64,000 nt of DNA from Sycon ciliatum (GCF_964019385.1 NC_088649.1:18692026-18756025); one strand, 5' to 3'; counted from the first letter of the stretch, positions 10,065 through 20,438 are shown. The notes: generated by a model not told the origin, from the letters alone. Program-made: numbers and translations.

Positions 10065-10213
10065 AGGGAATGGCTCAAGTTGAAAAGACTAAAACTTATA
10101 TAGCGTAAAGATATGAGATAACAACACTCGTGACAAAGTGAAAAAAGTATCAAGTTCAGCACGACACAAAACTCGAAGGACATAATAATAGCGACAAGAA
10201 CATAGTGAGCAAA

Positions 10214-11988
10214 TTAAGTTACATTGTTAACACCTCGACGAGGAGTAACACCAAACAATTGTAGCGACAACACATTTTCTTTTTGTACGCAAAGTTCAGG
10301 ATCTAACTTACGGATATACAAAGCTTCTAACACAGCCAGATGCAACGCACATCTACCACGTGACAATATTGAGAACACATTATCACTGTACAACTCACGA
10401 CAATTGGTACGGGCTGACAGATGTTGCTTGATGGACGAAGTGCGATTCTTAGCTCCGTTGGGTGTAGTCTCCTCCAATGTCCCGTCATCTCGCCTCTTCG
10501 CGGCATCACCACTATCCGTCTCTTTGCTTTTCCGCGGCCTTCCACGTTTTCTGACACTAGCCGTTGTGTGCGCGATGCCCAGTGTCCTTTCAGCTACGTC
10601 TCCTCCATTGCGGATTTCTATTGATCTTCTTACTCCAACTTGTCCGGTGTTCGATATTGAGGTTCGTTTTCGCGGTCTACCACGTTTTCGAATATTGACT
10701 GTTGTTGTCACTTCCGTTGTCGTTGTACGTGCGTCCTCACCAGTCCGTATTTTTACTTGGCTTCGCGTAACCCTTCCCGACGCAGACAGATCCTTTGTCA
10801 ATTTCGGTGGTTTACGTGTCGGTCTTTCACCATCTTTCACGCTGTTCTCAGCTGGACCCTGCGCTATACACGCGGAGGAGGACGGGCATGCAGTGATATC
10901 TTCACAGGAAGAGGAAGATCCACCGATGGACTGGACAGCACATTTTGGAGGACGACCACGGCGAGGACGACACTCACGCGCATCAAGCGGAACAAAACTT
11001 AACGGCACATGTTGACGAATGCGCGCGCCCAGGTGCTGAAGGGTTCTACCTACATACCGATCTTCACATTGTCGGCATTGAAAGAAATAGATAAGGTTAC
11101 TTTTACTAAGGGTAGGTAGAACATCCTTCTTCACACTGAACGCACGCACTGTCCCAAATATGACGTACAGCTTGACGCACGGATAAGATGGACATACGAT
11201 ACCACGAACATCCTTCTCCACGCGCGCAGAACCGGCGCCAACCCAGGGTAAACGGAGCACCACTGGGCAAAGGTCAGGTCCAAATTGGATCGGCTTGTCT
11301 GTCGCCGGTTTTTCGTTGATAAGCTTGGCCAGAAATTCCTTTGGATAGCCGTTGTTCGTAAATATTGATGTCAGTCTGTCTAATTCGTCCTGCAATAGAT
11401 GAGGGGAACATATTCTATGCGCACGATAAACTAGCGCTTTCACAAGATGTTTCTTCGATTTCGTTGGAGTATAGCTCCCCCACGGAATGTAGAGGCCGGT
11501 GAAAGTTGGCTTCCTATAGATAGTGGTGTCCAAACTCTTAGTGTTAATGTTGCGTGAAATTTGTACATCCAAGAAGGATAATCTGCCGTTTTGTTCCGCT
11601 TCCGACGTGAATCTCAACGCCGGATGGAGGCTATTCAGAGTTAGTAGAAAAGTCCCACAGACATCCTCATCCTCATCGTGACAGTACACATCGTCTACAA
11701 AACGACAGTACATAGAGGGCCACAATGATGGACTAATGGACGCTTCACAGAACCCTACAAATATATTAGCCAATACAGGACCAAGTGGCGAGCCCATGGC
11801 AACGCCATCTATTTGTTTATACATAACGTTGCCAAATGAAAACTCAACGCCAGATGTAACCATTAACATGAGTTTCACAAACTCCGTTTCGTTCAAGGAC
11901 GGCGGAGTAATGGACTTATTGTGGTACAGTGTTGTTGCGCAGATGTCAATGGTCTCCCGTAGTGGCACGTTAGTAAAGAAGATCAATA
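10214..11988 (-). pseudogene. Penelope-like reverse transcriptase plus GIY-YIG nuclease, 5'-truncated
   Basis: The continuous minus-strand frame actually opens at 12394, but its first ~135 codons are antisense translation of the inverted arm. True homology begins inside RT motif A (FFTNVPLRETIDIC). It continues through motif B (DGVAMGSPLGPVLAN), the catalytic motif C (YCRFVDD), the FLDVQIS and YRKPTFTG motifs of Penelope RTs, then a GIY-YIG region (FFQCRQCEDRYVGRT...ARIRQH). Two AT-hooks follow (KRGRPRK), then the shared C-terminal module (KQHLSARTNC, AVLEALYI, DPELCVQK). The RT fingers and the first catalytic aspartate are missing, so the copy is dead. The frame itself has no stop, so decay is recent. 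No start codon belongs to the fragment. Confidence 0.88.
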
Positions 11989-12515
11989 GAAGATCAATAG
12001 AAATCCGCAATGGAGGAGACGTAGCTGAAAGGACACTGGGCATCGCGCACACAACGGCTAGTGTCAGAAAACGTGGAAGGCCGCGGAAAAGCAAAGAGAC
12101 GGATAGTGGTGATGCCGCGAAGAGGCGAGATGACGGGACATTGGAGGAGACTACACCCAACGGAGCTAAGAATCGCACTTCGTCCATCAAGCAACATCTG
12201 TCAGCCCGTACCAATTGTCGTGAGTTGTACAGTGATAATGTGTTCTCAATATTGTCACGTGGTAGATGTGCGTTGCATCTGGCTGTGTTAGAAGCTTTGT
12301 ATATCCGTAAGTTAGATCCTGAACTTTGCGTACAAAAAGAAAATGTGTTGTCGCTACAATTGTTTGGTGTTACTCCTCGTCGAGGTGTTAACAATGTAAC
12401 TTAATTTGCTCACTATGTTCTTGTCGCTATTATTATGTCCTTCGAGTTTTGTGTCGTGCTGAACTTGATACTTTTTTCACTTTGTCACGAGTGTTGTTAT
12501 CTCATATCTTTACGC

Positions 12516-12523
12516 TATATAAG
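12516..12523 (+). promoter_or_regulatory. TATA box in PLE right arm
   Basis: TATATAAG lies about 30 bp upstream of the decayed ribozyme at 12554. The mirrored copy is in the left arm. Confidence 0.45.
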
Positions 12524-12553
12524 TTTTAGTCTTTTCAACTTGAGCCATTCCCT

Positions 12554-12594
12554 GTATAATCCTTGATGAGAAGGGACCGAAAACGTTCGGATAC
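12554..12594 (+). ncRNA. Decayed hammerhead-like motif (right arm)
   Basis: It is identical to the left-arm motif: TTGATGA in place of CTGATGA, a weak stem II, and stem III AACGTT. The same defect in both arms means it predates the inverted duplication. Confidence 0.45.
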
Positions 12595-12662
12595 TTTGAC
12601 AAGTGCCTTATTTTGACTGGATGTGTGTTTGCGTGGATACTTACGACCTAACACGTACCTTC

Positions 12663-12663
<1 letters not shown>

Positions 12664-12695
<32 letters not shown>

Positions 12696-12698
12696 TTT
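12664..12698. repeat. (TTA)n microsatellite
   Basis: About eleven TTA units abut the right end of the PLE. Confidence 0.95.
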
Positions 12699-13101
12699 TG
12701 TGCAAGCCTCTTTTACGGGCAAAAATTAACACAATGTATTAAAATGCAATACAACATACACTGGAGAAGAAATCAGGAAAATAAAATATGAGCTCAAAAA
12801 TGGAACGAAAAATAGCAAAATTAATAGAATCAAAACTCACGATGGAATCAAACTCACGATGGAATCAAACTCATGATGGAAACTACAAAACCCAATGAGT
12901 TGGAAAACCAACCACAGAATTAGATATTGGGAATAGAGTCAGACACAACAACGACCGAAATCAGTACACCAAAAATCTGTCCTACAAAAAACAAAGGAAC
13001 AAAAAAAAACAAGAAAGACGAAGTACAAAGAATCCCCAAAAAAGAGGGGAGAACGGGATGAAAGAGGACCGGAGAGCGGCAAACCCCAGGAGGACTTAGC
13101 G

Positions 13102-16100
13102 TCACGTAGTGGCGGGAATGCGGGCCTCCACAGAAACAGCATCCACATCCGCCGCCAGACCAGGTGCACGGAATGCACGGCGACTCCCACGAACCATCAG
13201 GACGGAGTCGCGGACAAGGCTGAAAGCCAGGTCCGTCCGCAGCTTTCCCATCACGAGGGGATAAGGCTGCGAGAGCTTGGTGGAGAGCTTCGTTCCGAGC
13301 AGCTTCAGGAACCGGGTGGCCTCCTTCGCCAGGGCACCAGCGGAAGACAGGACGATCGGGGTGAACGACGCGTGCTCAACTTCCCGGATCCGGGCACCGT
13401 ATGCCGACTGCTTCTGACGCTCGTGCCATTGGAACACCTCAGCCAGCGGGCGAGATCGGTACGACTGTGCGTTGGGATAGAACACCCTTACATCAAAAAA
13501 TGCATCAGTCTGTACCGACCAAAACCCCCTGGCCTTGATGTCCGGTCTGGCGTCGTCCGCAGTGAGCAGGGCAGGACCATGGTCAAACGTGCGGACCGTC
13601 GGTAGAGGTTGCAGCGGTGGCTCCAGCTGCACATCCTCAGACACTTGAGAAAGAAGTTGGCCCAGGTAGTTGCGGACATGGTTGTGCCGGTGGATGGGAT
13701 AGCCGCCCAACCTGCAGATCATTGCGTGGTCGATGGTGAACGGCCGGCCGCATGGACACTCGGTAGGTGAACCGTGGATGGTGAGGCCATACCGAATGCA
13801 TAGGGCATCAACGAAGGACCGCCGGTCGAGGGAGTATCCATGCTCGCGAACAGGAAGACAGGTCAGCCATGCACCTGTTCCCTTGGCCTGGAGGTGCTCC
13901 AGAAGCATTGGTGGTAGGGCCTCTGGACCAGCTGTCTGCAGGACGGTCTTGGTTGTCACAGACTGGGCTTGCTTGGCAGCAGCCTTGGCGGCGCAAATGG
14001 CTGCTGGGTCCACGCTGTAGAGGGAGGACTGGTCCGCGATAAGTTGCTGGAGACTGCTCGTGATGGACAGAGATGCTGTCCGCTGTTGCGGGGCAGCCTC
14101 AACTGGATTGAGCACTGCAAGGCCACCATGACGCACAGGCAGAGCAAGAAGGCTGCGTAGAGGGGCAGGGACGACTGGCACACCCAATAGAGCTGGCAAC
14201 AAGACGGAGCGAAGAGAGGACTCGAGAGGCTCGAAGACGTCTGGTGCACAGCTCGACACGCGCATCAGGAATGTCCAGCGGTGACGGTACCCAAAGACCA
14301 GTGCGGCATACACGGCTTGGGGCTCGGCCTCGGCCACGTTCGCCAGCTCACGCATCTCAGATGCCCAAGCCTCCACTCGAGCATTGCAAAATGTTGTCTT
14401 GAAGGCTTCCGAGCCCAGAGGAGCACCCAGGTAGGGGCGGCCCTCAGTGGTGATGTGGACATCGGTGTCGGCGAATGCAGCGTTGGCAGCATCGAGATGC
14501 TCGGGCTTGACAACCAGCCAAGTCTTGGCAGCGTTTGGATAGTAGCCGAATGCTGGGCCAAGTTGACAGATCTGGTCCCACCAGGTGCGAAGGCGCCGCA
14601 GCAGGCCAGCGGCTCCCGCGTCATCGGCATACCATAGCTGGATGGTCGAGGCGTCCGGTCGAGCAGCGGACGCACCGACGCCGGCTGGTCTCTCAGGCGA
14701 TTCGCGGTCATGCACCGTGCCAGCTGGAGAGTCGTCCATAAGGGCGGTGGCGAGGGTAGTGACGAGTGGCGTAATGGCAATAGCGTAGAGGGGCATGGCT
14801 AGTGGGCAGCCTTGCGTGGTGCCTTCAGCAGACCAGATGACCGTACCGCTGACGTGGAGAGGTACTGTGCTGCGGTAAAAGTTTTTCGAAATTGTTGCTA
14901 TTGATGGACATAGTAGGTGGATGTTGTGGAGCATAGCTGCACGGTTCAGGGAGTTGAACGCGTTGGTAGCATCGACCAGGAGTGCTCCCTCTGTGTTGCT
15001 GCTGTCAAAGTGGCGACACAGGGCATGTGCAGCGGCCTCCGCCCCGCCCTCCTGCCCAGCACAGGTTTGAAGTGCCCCCGCGGCCTCAACAATGTCCTGA
15101 CGCGTGATGCGGAGGACCACCTTGGCAATGAGGCGACGGAGGGTCTCCCCAATGCCGATCGGGCGCACACCAGGATTCTTATCCAGGGGCACAAGCCTCC
15201 CAGCCAGCAGCGGCGCCAAAGCACCCGAGTCGACAGGAGAGGTGGCGAGGCGCTTCGTCAGCATGGCTACAGCGTTGCATAGGCCCGTGGAAGATCTTCC
15301 AAATGAACAACACATCCTCCGCCAGGCATCTGCATCCAGCCCAGACACCCCTGCCGCACCAGACAGGGAAAGGGAGGTAGCCCGGACAAATGCAGCATTC
15401 ACCGGTTCGAACAGCACGGGATGCGTTGGGCGGCACGGACCCTGTAGCAGTACATCGGATGAGGGGCCATCCAAGTCCGGTGATGGGTGTTTGGCTTTCA
15501 GAATATCTATGGTGGACTGGCCACCACCGCAGTCAGCCTGCAAGGGAAGGACGCCCCCCCTGCCTGAGGTGTGCAGGCAACGAATTGCTGCTTTCACTTT
15601 GCCCGCGAGCATGAGACGGGTAAAGCCTTTCACCGCTGCGTCATCAGACCGCTGGAGAGGACCAGATGGTAGGTGGTCTTGGATCTGCCGACCCTCGTGG
15701 AGCAGGGAAGTGATATCACCATCTTTCCATAGTTGGAGTCGACGCTGCAAGCAGCGGACATGATCAGCAGCCTTTGATGTCCGGAAAGGTTTCTGCAGGA
15801 TAAGCGGCGGAAACACCATAGCAGCTTTCAGAGCAATGCGTTCCTGAGGTGTGTCAGGGGACAGGAGTTGCAGGAGACGAGCCTGCTCCTCCACGAACGC
15901 ACAGCCTGCTTTTCCAGATGGTATTGCAAAAATGTTGCGACGCCAGTTGACGACAACTTCTCTCGCGTGCTCCAGGGCTTGCTCAAACTGCGATGATGGG
16001 ACGGAAGCCCAGGTGAACGGCTGGCAGTTTAGGGCTGGTGCAGCGTCAGGGAGTCGATCAGGTGGCTGAGAGGCGTCCAAGTTCGCAAGCAGGTCAATGT

Positions 16101-16135
16101 CCTGGGATGAAATGGCAGAGTAGTCCAGGGCATGC
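13102..16135 (-). CDS. LINE polyprotein: reverse transcriptase and restriction-like endonuclease
   Basis: The frame encodes 992 residues counted from the methionine at 16080 and is open further upstream to the insertion at 16135. Reverse transcriptase motifs are A (LLVDATNAFNSLN, residues 367-379), B (TTQGC, 421-425) and C (YADD, 484-487). A C-terminal knuckle follows, CPCGRPFTIDHAMIC then RHNHVR (775-803). A restriction-like nuclease core comes next, with RPDI (845-848) and TDAFFDVRV (858-866). This order, RT then Cys/His knuckle then PD-(D/E)XK nuclease, defines the CRE/R2/NeSL/R4/Hero group. These elements nick target DNA and prime reverse transcription there. All catalytic residues I can check are intact. 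Hero-like is my best guess for clade, from the overall look only. Confidence 0.85.
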
Positions 16136-16354
16136 AGTATATATTATCAGCGACATAGGTTTTCCAATGCTTACTGGATTGATATCTGTTCGTTGCAACC
16201 AACCTTCCGTCATTTTTCCTTTCTCTTTTTCTCTTGTATCTACTTTTTTCCACAATATCCTTTAACATGTTATTCACAGTGGGTCCAATGTTATTAGGCA
16301 TTTTGCCTGTTTTGATTTCCACTATAAATAAAGTATACAACAACAACAACACAA
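16136..16354 (+). mobile_element. LINE-derived insertion inside the RLE-LINE ORF
   Basis: This 219-bp insert is flanked by CATGC at 16131-16135 and 16355-16359. Removing it and one CATGC rejoins the surrounding reading frame without a stop (...DAHALDY...), which shows insertion into a once-intact ORF. It ends with AATAAAGTATA and a (CAA)n tail. A homologous tail lies at 30664-30775 in the opposite orientation. It is a 5'-truncated LINE 3' end or a SINE using that tail. Confidence 0.85.
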
Positions 16355-16359
16355 CATGC

Positions 16360-16817
16360 GCATCCCCAGTGCTGTGCGTACCGGAAGGCGGCTGAGAATT
16401 CTCTTGGGAGTTTCGAACCTGGGGAGTTTGAGTGCCTGAGCCAGAAGCCGCAGCGGGGCATGAGGATGAAACAGACGTCTCCGCGGCAGCACCGCTGGGT
16501 TGTGAGGACGTGGTAGAAGGGTTTCCGCGACCATCGTGGCAGGAAGAGGAGGCCGATATTTGAGATACTCCTTGAACATTCGAATTTCGAGTTCTTGAAT
16601 TTCGAGTATTCACGGCGGAGGGTACTGGGCACGATGAAGAGAAAGCCAGATGAGAGGCGGCAGCAGCGCTGCCGGCCGTCTGTGACGACGCTGAGCGACA
16701 GGAGTTACGACACGTTCCATGGCGATTGGCGGAGCAGTTAGTACATTGACGTCCAGCTTTGGCGCATTTGCAGCCTGAACAGGTCGAGGCCTTTCCGCAC
16801 GTGCAGCATGGCGGCAT
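16360..16817 (-). CDS. RLE-LINE N-terminal region, cysteine-rich
   Basis: I start this at the ATG at 16817 (MPPCCTCGKASTC), although the frame is open upstream. Residues 4-35 form a cysteine-rich block (CCTCGKASTCSGCKCAKAG and then CTNCSANRHGTCRN), a likely nucleic-acid-binding module. A serine/glutamine-rich linker follows. In the ancestral element this frame ran straight into the reverse transcriptase ORF; it is now cut off by the 219-bp insertion at 16354. Confidence 0.7.
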
Positions 16818-16875
16818 AGCTATAATATTATTATTATCGTGCTCGGGTCGCCGCAGCCAGCGCCGACGGGGAGGC

Positions 16876-16968
16876 ACCCCCGAGGAGGGCAGCGACCCCT
16901 CTGGCGTCGACTCTCCACGTCCCGAGGAGGGCAGCGACCCTCCTGGCGTCGACTCTCCACGTCCCGAT
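16876..16968. repeat. 45-bp tandem duplication
   Basis: CCGAGGAGGGCAGCGACCC...GTCGACTCTCCACGT occurs twice in a row with a few differences, inside the presumed 5' UTR of the RLE-LINE. A GACGGAGAC-type triplet run follows. Confidence 0.85.
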
Positions 16969-17014
16969 GGCGACGGAGACGGAGACGAGACGGAGACGAA
17001 GAAGACCTATTACC

Positions 17015-17020
<6 letters not shown>

Positions 17021-17045
<25 letters not shown>

Positions 17046-17073
17046 CAAATAATAATTATTATTATTATTATTA
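17021..17073. repeat. (ATT)n microsatellites
   Basis: Two ATT runs are separated by a short 'aatcaaataataa' spacer. Confidence 0.95.
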
Positions 17074-17087
17074 CAAGTATTATTAGA

Positions 17088-17602
17088 AAGGAAAAGGACA
17101 TATGGAAACGAGTTAAGAGTAACTCTCCACCACTTTAACTAGATACTAGATACAGTCAGAAAGTGCAACAACTAGGCACAAAACTTATCTTTGATATTTT
17201 TGACCCACCCAAGTTGGGTGGTGTGCTGCTTTGCTGCTTCGAATTGTAGTTAGACCGCTTTGTCAAATCGCCTACTGGTCTCGTCATCGTCCAGTGACAA
17301 TCGACATTCTTTGTTCCGTTGGGACTGTAGCTTGTGCTCGTTTTCGTTGCGCTTGCCTTCCCCTCTTTGGTCTTTCCATAACCTTGAACCTTCCAAGTTG
17401 GAAGGCTGTCGGTTAGCGCTACGGAGATGTGTTGAAGCTAGGTGTCAGGACGTCGAATGTCTCAGTACTCTGTCAGTTTTGTGCCTAGTTGTTGCACTTT
17501 CTGACTGTATAATATCTAGTTAAAGTGGTGGAGAGTTACTCTTAACTCGTTTCCATATGTCCTTTTCCTTTCTACTTTTATTATTGGCTCAATACCCGAG
17601 TT
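17088..17602. repeat. Palindromic element related to 56.3 kb
   Basis: The arms 17088-17205 and 17460-17577 are inverted copies (AAGGACATATGGAAACGAG, AGTAACTCTCCACCAC, CAGTCAGAAAGTGCAAC, AGGCACAAAACT). The left arm can be read as DIWKRVKSNSPPL and a stop, resembling the C-terminus TWKRAMKQLSTTVAR encoded at 56.3 kb. Downstream words (GAGATGTGTT, GAATGTCTC, TCAGTTTTGTGCC) match 56396-56458. A half copy lies at 9786-9895. The element class is unknown. Confidence 0.65.
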
Positions 17603-18148
17603 ACAAATATTATTATTATGAAATGACCCAAAGGCAATGTGCCTATCGAGGGGTTCATTTGATTGAAAGAACAGTACTACTTTTTTTTAAGTGTTCATTT
17701 TATTTATTATTTATTTATTACAACATCTCAAGACTCGATGGAAACACCGGCCAAGAGAGTGGGTGATTGCCAACCACGGCGATAAATAAAAGTAAGTATT
17801 TGAATTCGGATAGCTCAACAGTACAGAAGTACAACTACAAAGAGTACCGAATAGAAGGCCCCGAGCACGGGAAACCAAAAAAAAACAAAACAAAAACAGC
17901 AACATCAATTTACTGATTATGCACATTGCTTGAAAGCAAATCACAACAATGATTAAGAGTTAAGCTATCTTTTAGCCAAATAGCACTACTACTAGTACCG
18001 TAGCATGTAGATGTAGGTACAAAGACAAGTAGGGATTGATGAGGAGAGAAATGGGGAAAATCAACTGCAAGGTGGCGGAATTCCGCTGATTGCATAAGTA
18101 TGGTCAGCACAGAGGCTGTGCGCCTAAACCTGCAATAGTGCTCAAATG

Positions 18149-18226
<78 letters not shown>

Positions 18227-18430
18227 GTTTAGGTGTGATAACGCGGGAGTGTGTGAGAACGAGAGGCTGTATGTGGATTAGTGTGCGTGTTCATGTTTCA
18301 CCATAGACGCCCAGCAGATTGATTCTGGCACGTCAGAGCGTACTGCCTCTGGGAGGTGTTGATTATCATATCGTCTGCACTGAATTATTCTATCTCCTCT
18401 GCTTGCCTTCATATACCTGCGTTTTTTCTA
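17603..18430. other. No supported gene; (GT)n microsatellite inside
   Basis: A (GT)n run of about 70 bp occupies 18152-18222. The remainder has only short open frames without domains. Confidence 0.6.
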
Positions 18431-18436
18431 ATCTAA

Positions 18437-19200
18437 TTATGTTGTCTGATGATTGGTTTTTGCCATGAAACTCTGAGTTACAACAAAAGCAGCCCTATTT
18501 ACTTCCTTTTGTGTACCTATTGCGTAAGCATGGTCAGCTGTAAATTTCCTGAGGGCAGCTTTGAACTTATAGAGCGAGGCTTCCGATGTTAGACTGGGGG
18601 GTAAACAGTTCCATAGAATAGCAGTTCGGAACATGAAGAGAGACTTTAGACAATGATTTAAATTAGGGAAGAATGATTTTATTTGGTCGTCGCTCACTTT
18701 TCGTAATCTTGAAATGGAAATCAGCAAGGTACTAGTAAATCACGATGATGGAAAACGTATCTGTGAAAAGTAGTGAGACTGATGATTTGACGACGATAGG
18801 CTAGTGCCTCTAGGGAGTATTTAAGACAGATTTGGAAGAAGTGTAATCAAATGCAATTTTTTCTTTTTCAGTAGAGCTCTGGCAAACCTTGCCCGTAATT
18901 GATCAAGAGTGGTCATGGGTTTCTTATTAGATCCAAACGACCACACCGTACAGCTATATTCGATCACAGGTCTTACGAACCCTTTGTACAGTATGATCCT
19001 TGCCGAAGGCGTAAGTTGCTGGGACATTATTGACAGCAGGTGCACTCGATATCTGAACTTCAGATATCGAGGGCTTCGAGGGCTTCGAAGGCTTCGAAGT
19101 TATTGAGGCGACATGTTTGCGGAAATCCAGGTTGTCCGTCAAGGTGATGCCAAGATGTTGCAGTTCAGAAACCACCGTTAATGGTTCATTGTACATTCAT
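18437..19200 (-). pseudogene. LINE reverse transcriptase C-terminal fragment
   Basis: Two minus-strand frames cover the region. The upstream one reads VVSELQHLGITLTDNLDFRKH. Then, after frameshifts, come MSQQLTPSARIILYKGFVRP, EYSCTVW and LDQLRARFARALL. The last frame has FRTAILWNCLPPSLTSEASL and FKAALRKF. This is the thumb and C-terminal region of Jockey/CR1-type LINE reverse transcriptases (HLG, RPVIEYS.TVW, RAAR-like, WN.LP). The catalytic core is absent. A small tandem GAAGGCTTCGAAG-type repeat (19071-19099) interrupts it. Confidence 0.75.
18440..18485 (+). ncRNA. Hammerhead ribozyme (family E)
   Basis: The fold is: stem I TGTTGT (18440-18445), core CTGATGA (18446-18452), stem II TGG...CCA closed by a U-U mismatch (18453-18466), core GAA, stem III ACT-CTG-AGT (18470-18478), cleavage-site T18479, stem I ACAACA (18480-18485). 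Stem I has six perfect pairs and stem III three. A CATATACC box lies about 24 bp upstream (18410). It overlaps the end of a LINE fragment on the opposite strand, which is unexpected. The U-U closure of stem II also occurs in the 59.9 kb ribozyme. Confidence 0.62.
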
Positions 19201-19555
19201 TTTGGTATTGATTCCTGCAGTAGGTGTATCATTGATAGCTCTATGGCACAGCACGGATATCTTGCTTGCTGAGAATTCACCTCCATTGTTCCTGCCCTAT
19301 GTTTGACATGCATCGAGATCAGACTGCATGTTCGCTCTACTGGCGAGGGTATGCTCAGAATATTTTAGGATGGGGGCGAAAAACCAGGCCAAGTGTGCAG
19401 AAAGTTTACTTTTCTTATTTACCCGTGCGAGGTAGGCACAGAAAGCAGTTCTCTATTGCATGATCCGTGTGAGTGCTTGTGCGACTATTGAAATAATTCT
19501 ACTCGTGGGTAAGGGATGCACTGAAAGTCCCGAAAGTGAAAGTACACTATATGTA

Positions 19556-19977
19556 GGCCTTGACAGATTATGCTAGCATAATTTTTCGCATAATTCCTAC
19601 CAAAATCGAATAATCGCATAATTTCTGCAACAGGAACATGCACAGAATGATCTGCGCATAAAAAAGGTATCACCACCACTAACCACATGTTTCCCCCACA
19701 GAAGAACATGCATTTACTGTATGCTTGGACCATTTTCTGCCCTCGATCAGATTTACTTGAGACATGTAGCCAGGTGCGTGTCGCAGATGTTTTTTTGTTG
19801 ATTCTGTGTTTATAATTGTTTATAATCATGGGTTATCGTGATAAGGTCATCCTGCATCATATCGCACTGAAATCGTAATCCTGTTGATGTCGATACAACT
19901 TTTGGAAGTAGTTCAACGACTTCAAACTGTTAGTCCACGATTTTCTAAAACAACACAGCAAAGGAGGAACAATAAAC
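19556..19977. repeat. Truncated hAT MITE end plus dispersed repeat
   Basis: 19556-19622 matches the left end of the hAT MITE at 5041 (TAGGCCTTGAC then GATTATGCTAGCATAA). It then passes into a repeat shared with 20500-20960, 25210-25640 and 36480-37510 (CAGAATGA.CTGCG.ATAAAA, CAAAACTTTTGGAAGTAGT). Confidence 0.7.
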
Positions 19978-20438
19978 ATTATAGCAATAAAAACTGCTTT
20001 ATGGCAGTTTTCTAAAAAAAGTTTTTGTGTTCTAGTCCATGGACCCCGTCTAAAAAGTAAGAAATTAACGAAATGTGATAGCCGAAAATTAAAATTTCAC
20101 ACAAAACCTCACAATAATCACACACAGGATGAAAAGCGAGAAGACCTTTTCTTCTCGTGGTCCTCTTTCCTATTCATGCATGTTGGCGCACTACTCCTAC
20201 AAGTCACCCGTGAAGTGTCAGACCAAGATGGACTCTTGGTCGAACTAAACAAGTGTTGAAAGCAGTATTTTTTTAACTAAGATCCTCAAGTGTTGTGATT
20301 ATTGTGAGGTTTTGTGTGAAATTTTAATTTTCGGCTATCACATTTCGTTAATTTCTTACTTTTTAGACGGGGTCCATGGACTAGAACACAATAACTTTTT
20401 TTAGAAAACTGCCATAAAGCAGTTTTTATTGCTATAAT
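19978..20438. mobile_element. Palindromic MITE, copy 1
   Basis: The terminal arms of about 145 bp begin ATTATAGCAATAAAAACTGC and end with the inverse. They contain the sub-hairpin AAAACTGCTTTATGGCAGTTTT and the word TCCATGGACCCCGTC. There is no transposase. A second copy is at 25703-26119 and a fragment at 26178-26238. No clear target duplication was found, so the superfamily is open. Confidence 0.8.

Larger units (their letters stand above)
9955..12663 (-). mobile_element. Penelope-like element with 670-bp inverted arms
   Basis: The left arm (9955-10630) and right arm (about 11990-12663) are near-identical inverted copies of the PLE 3' end, including the C-terminal coding region. The unique centre (10631-11985) carries the reverse transcriptase and nuclease on the minus strand. 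The element is cut inside RT motif A, at the duplicated word AGATCAATAG (about 11981-12000), where the inverted copy begins. The right arm ends at (TTA)n. This looks like strand-switching during reverse transcription rather than two insertions. Confidence 0.85.
12920..16990 (-). mobile_element. Restriction-endonuclease LINE, nearly full length
   Basis: This unit comprises the 5' region with a 45-bp tandem duplication (16876-16968, minus-strand 5' UTR), the coding region 13102-16817, and a 3' UTR to about 12920. It is bordered by ATT-type microsatellites. The coding region is intact except for one insertion (16136-16354). GC content is clearly higher than in the flanking DNA. Confidence 0.85.

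Noticed and set aside
10224..11015. 263-codon plus-strand frame over the PLE left arm
   Set aside because: It is the antisense reading of the PLE C-terminal region and AT-hooks; the minus-strand frame carries the recognisable domains.
11994..12394. First ~135 codons of the long minus-strand frame as part of the PLE protein
   Set aside because: This part is the inverted copy of the element's own 3' end read backwards; the fusion is accidental.
14265..14780. Overlapping frames inside the RLE-LINE
   Set aside because: High-GC shadow frames of the LINE polyprotein; no independent domains.
16876..16968. CRISPR-like direct repeats
   Set aside because: Only two adjacent 45-bp copies without spacers, in a eukaryotic LINE 5' region.
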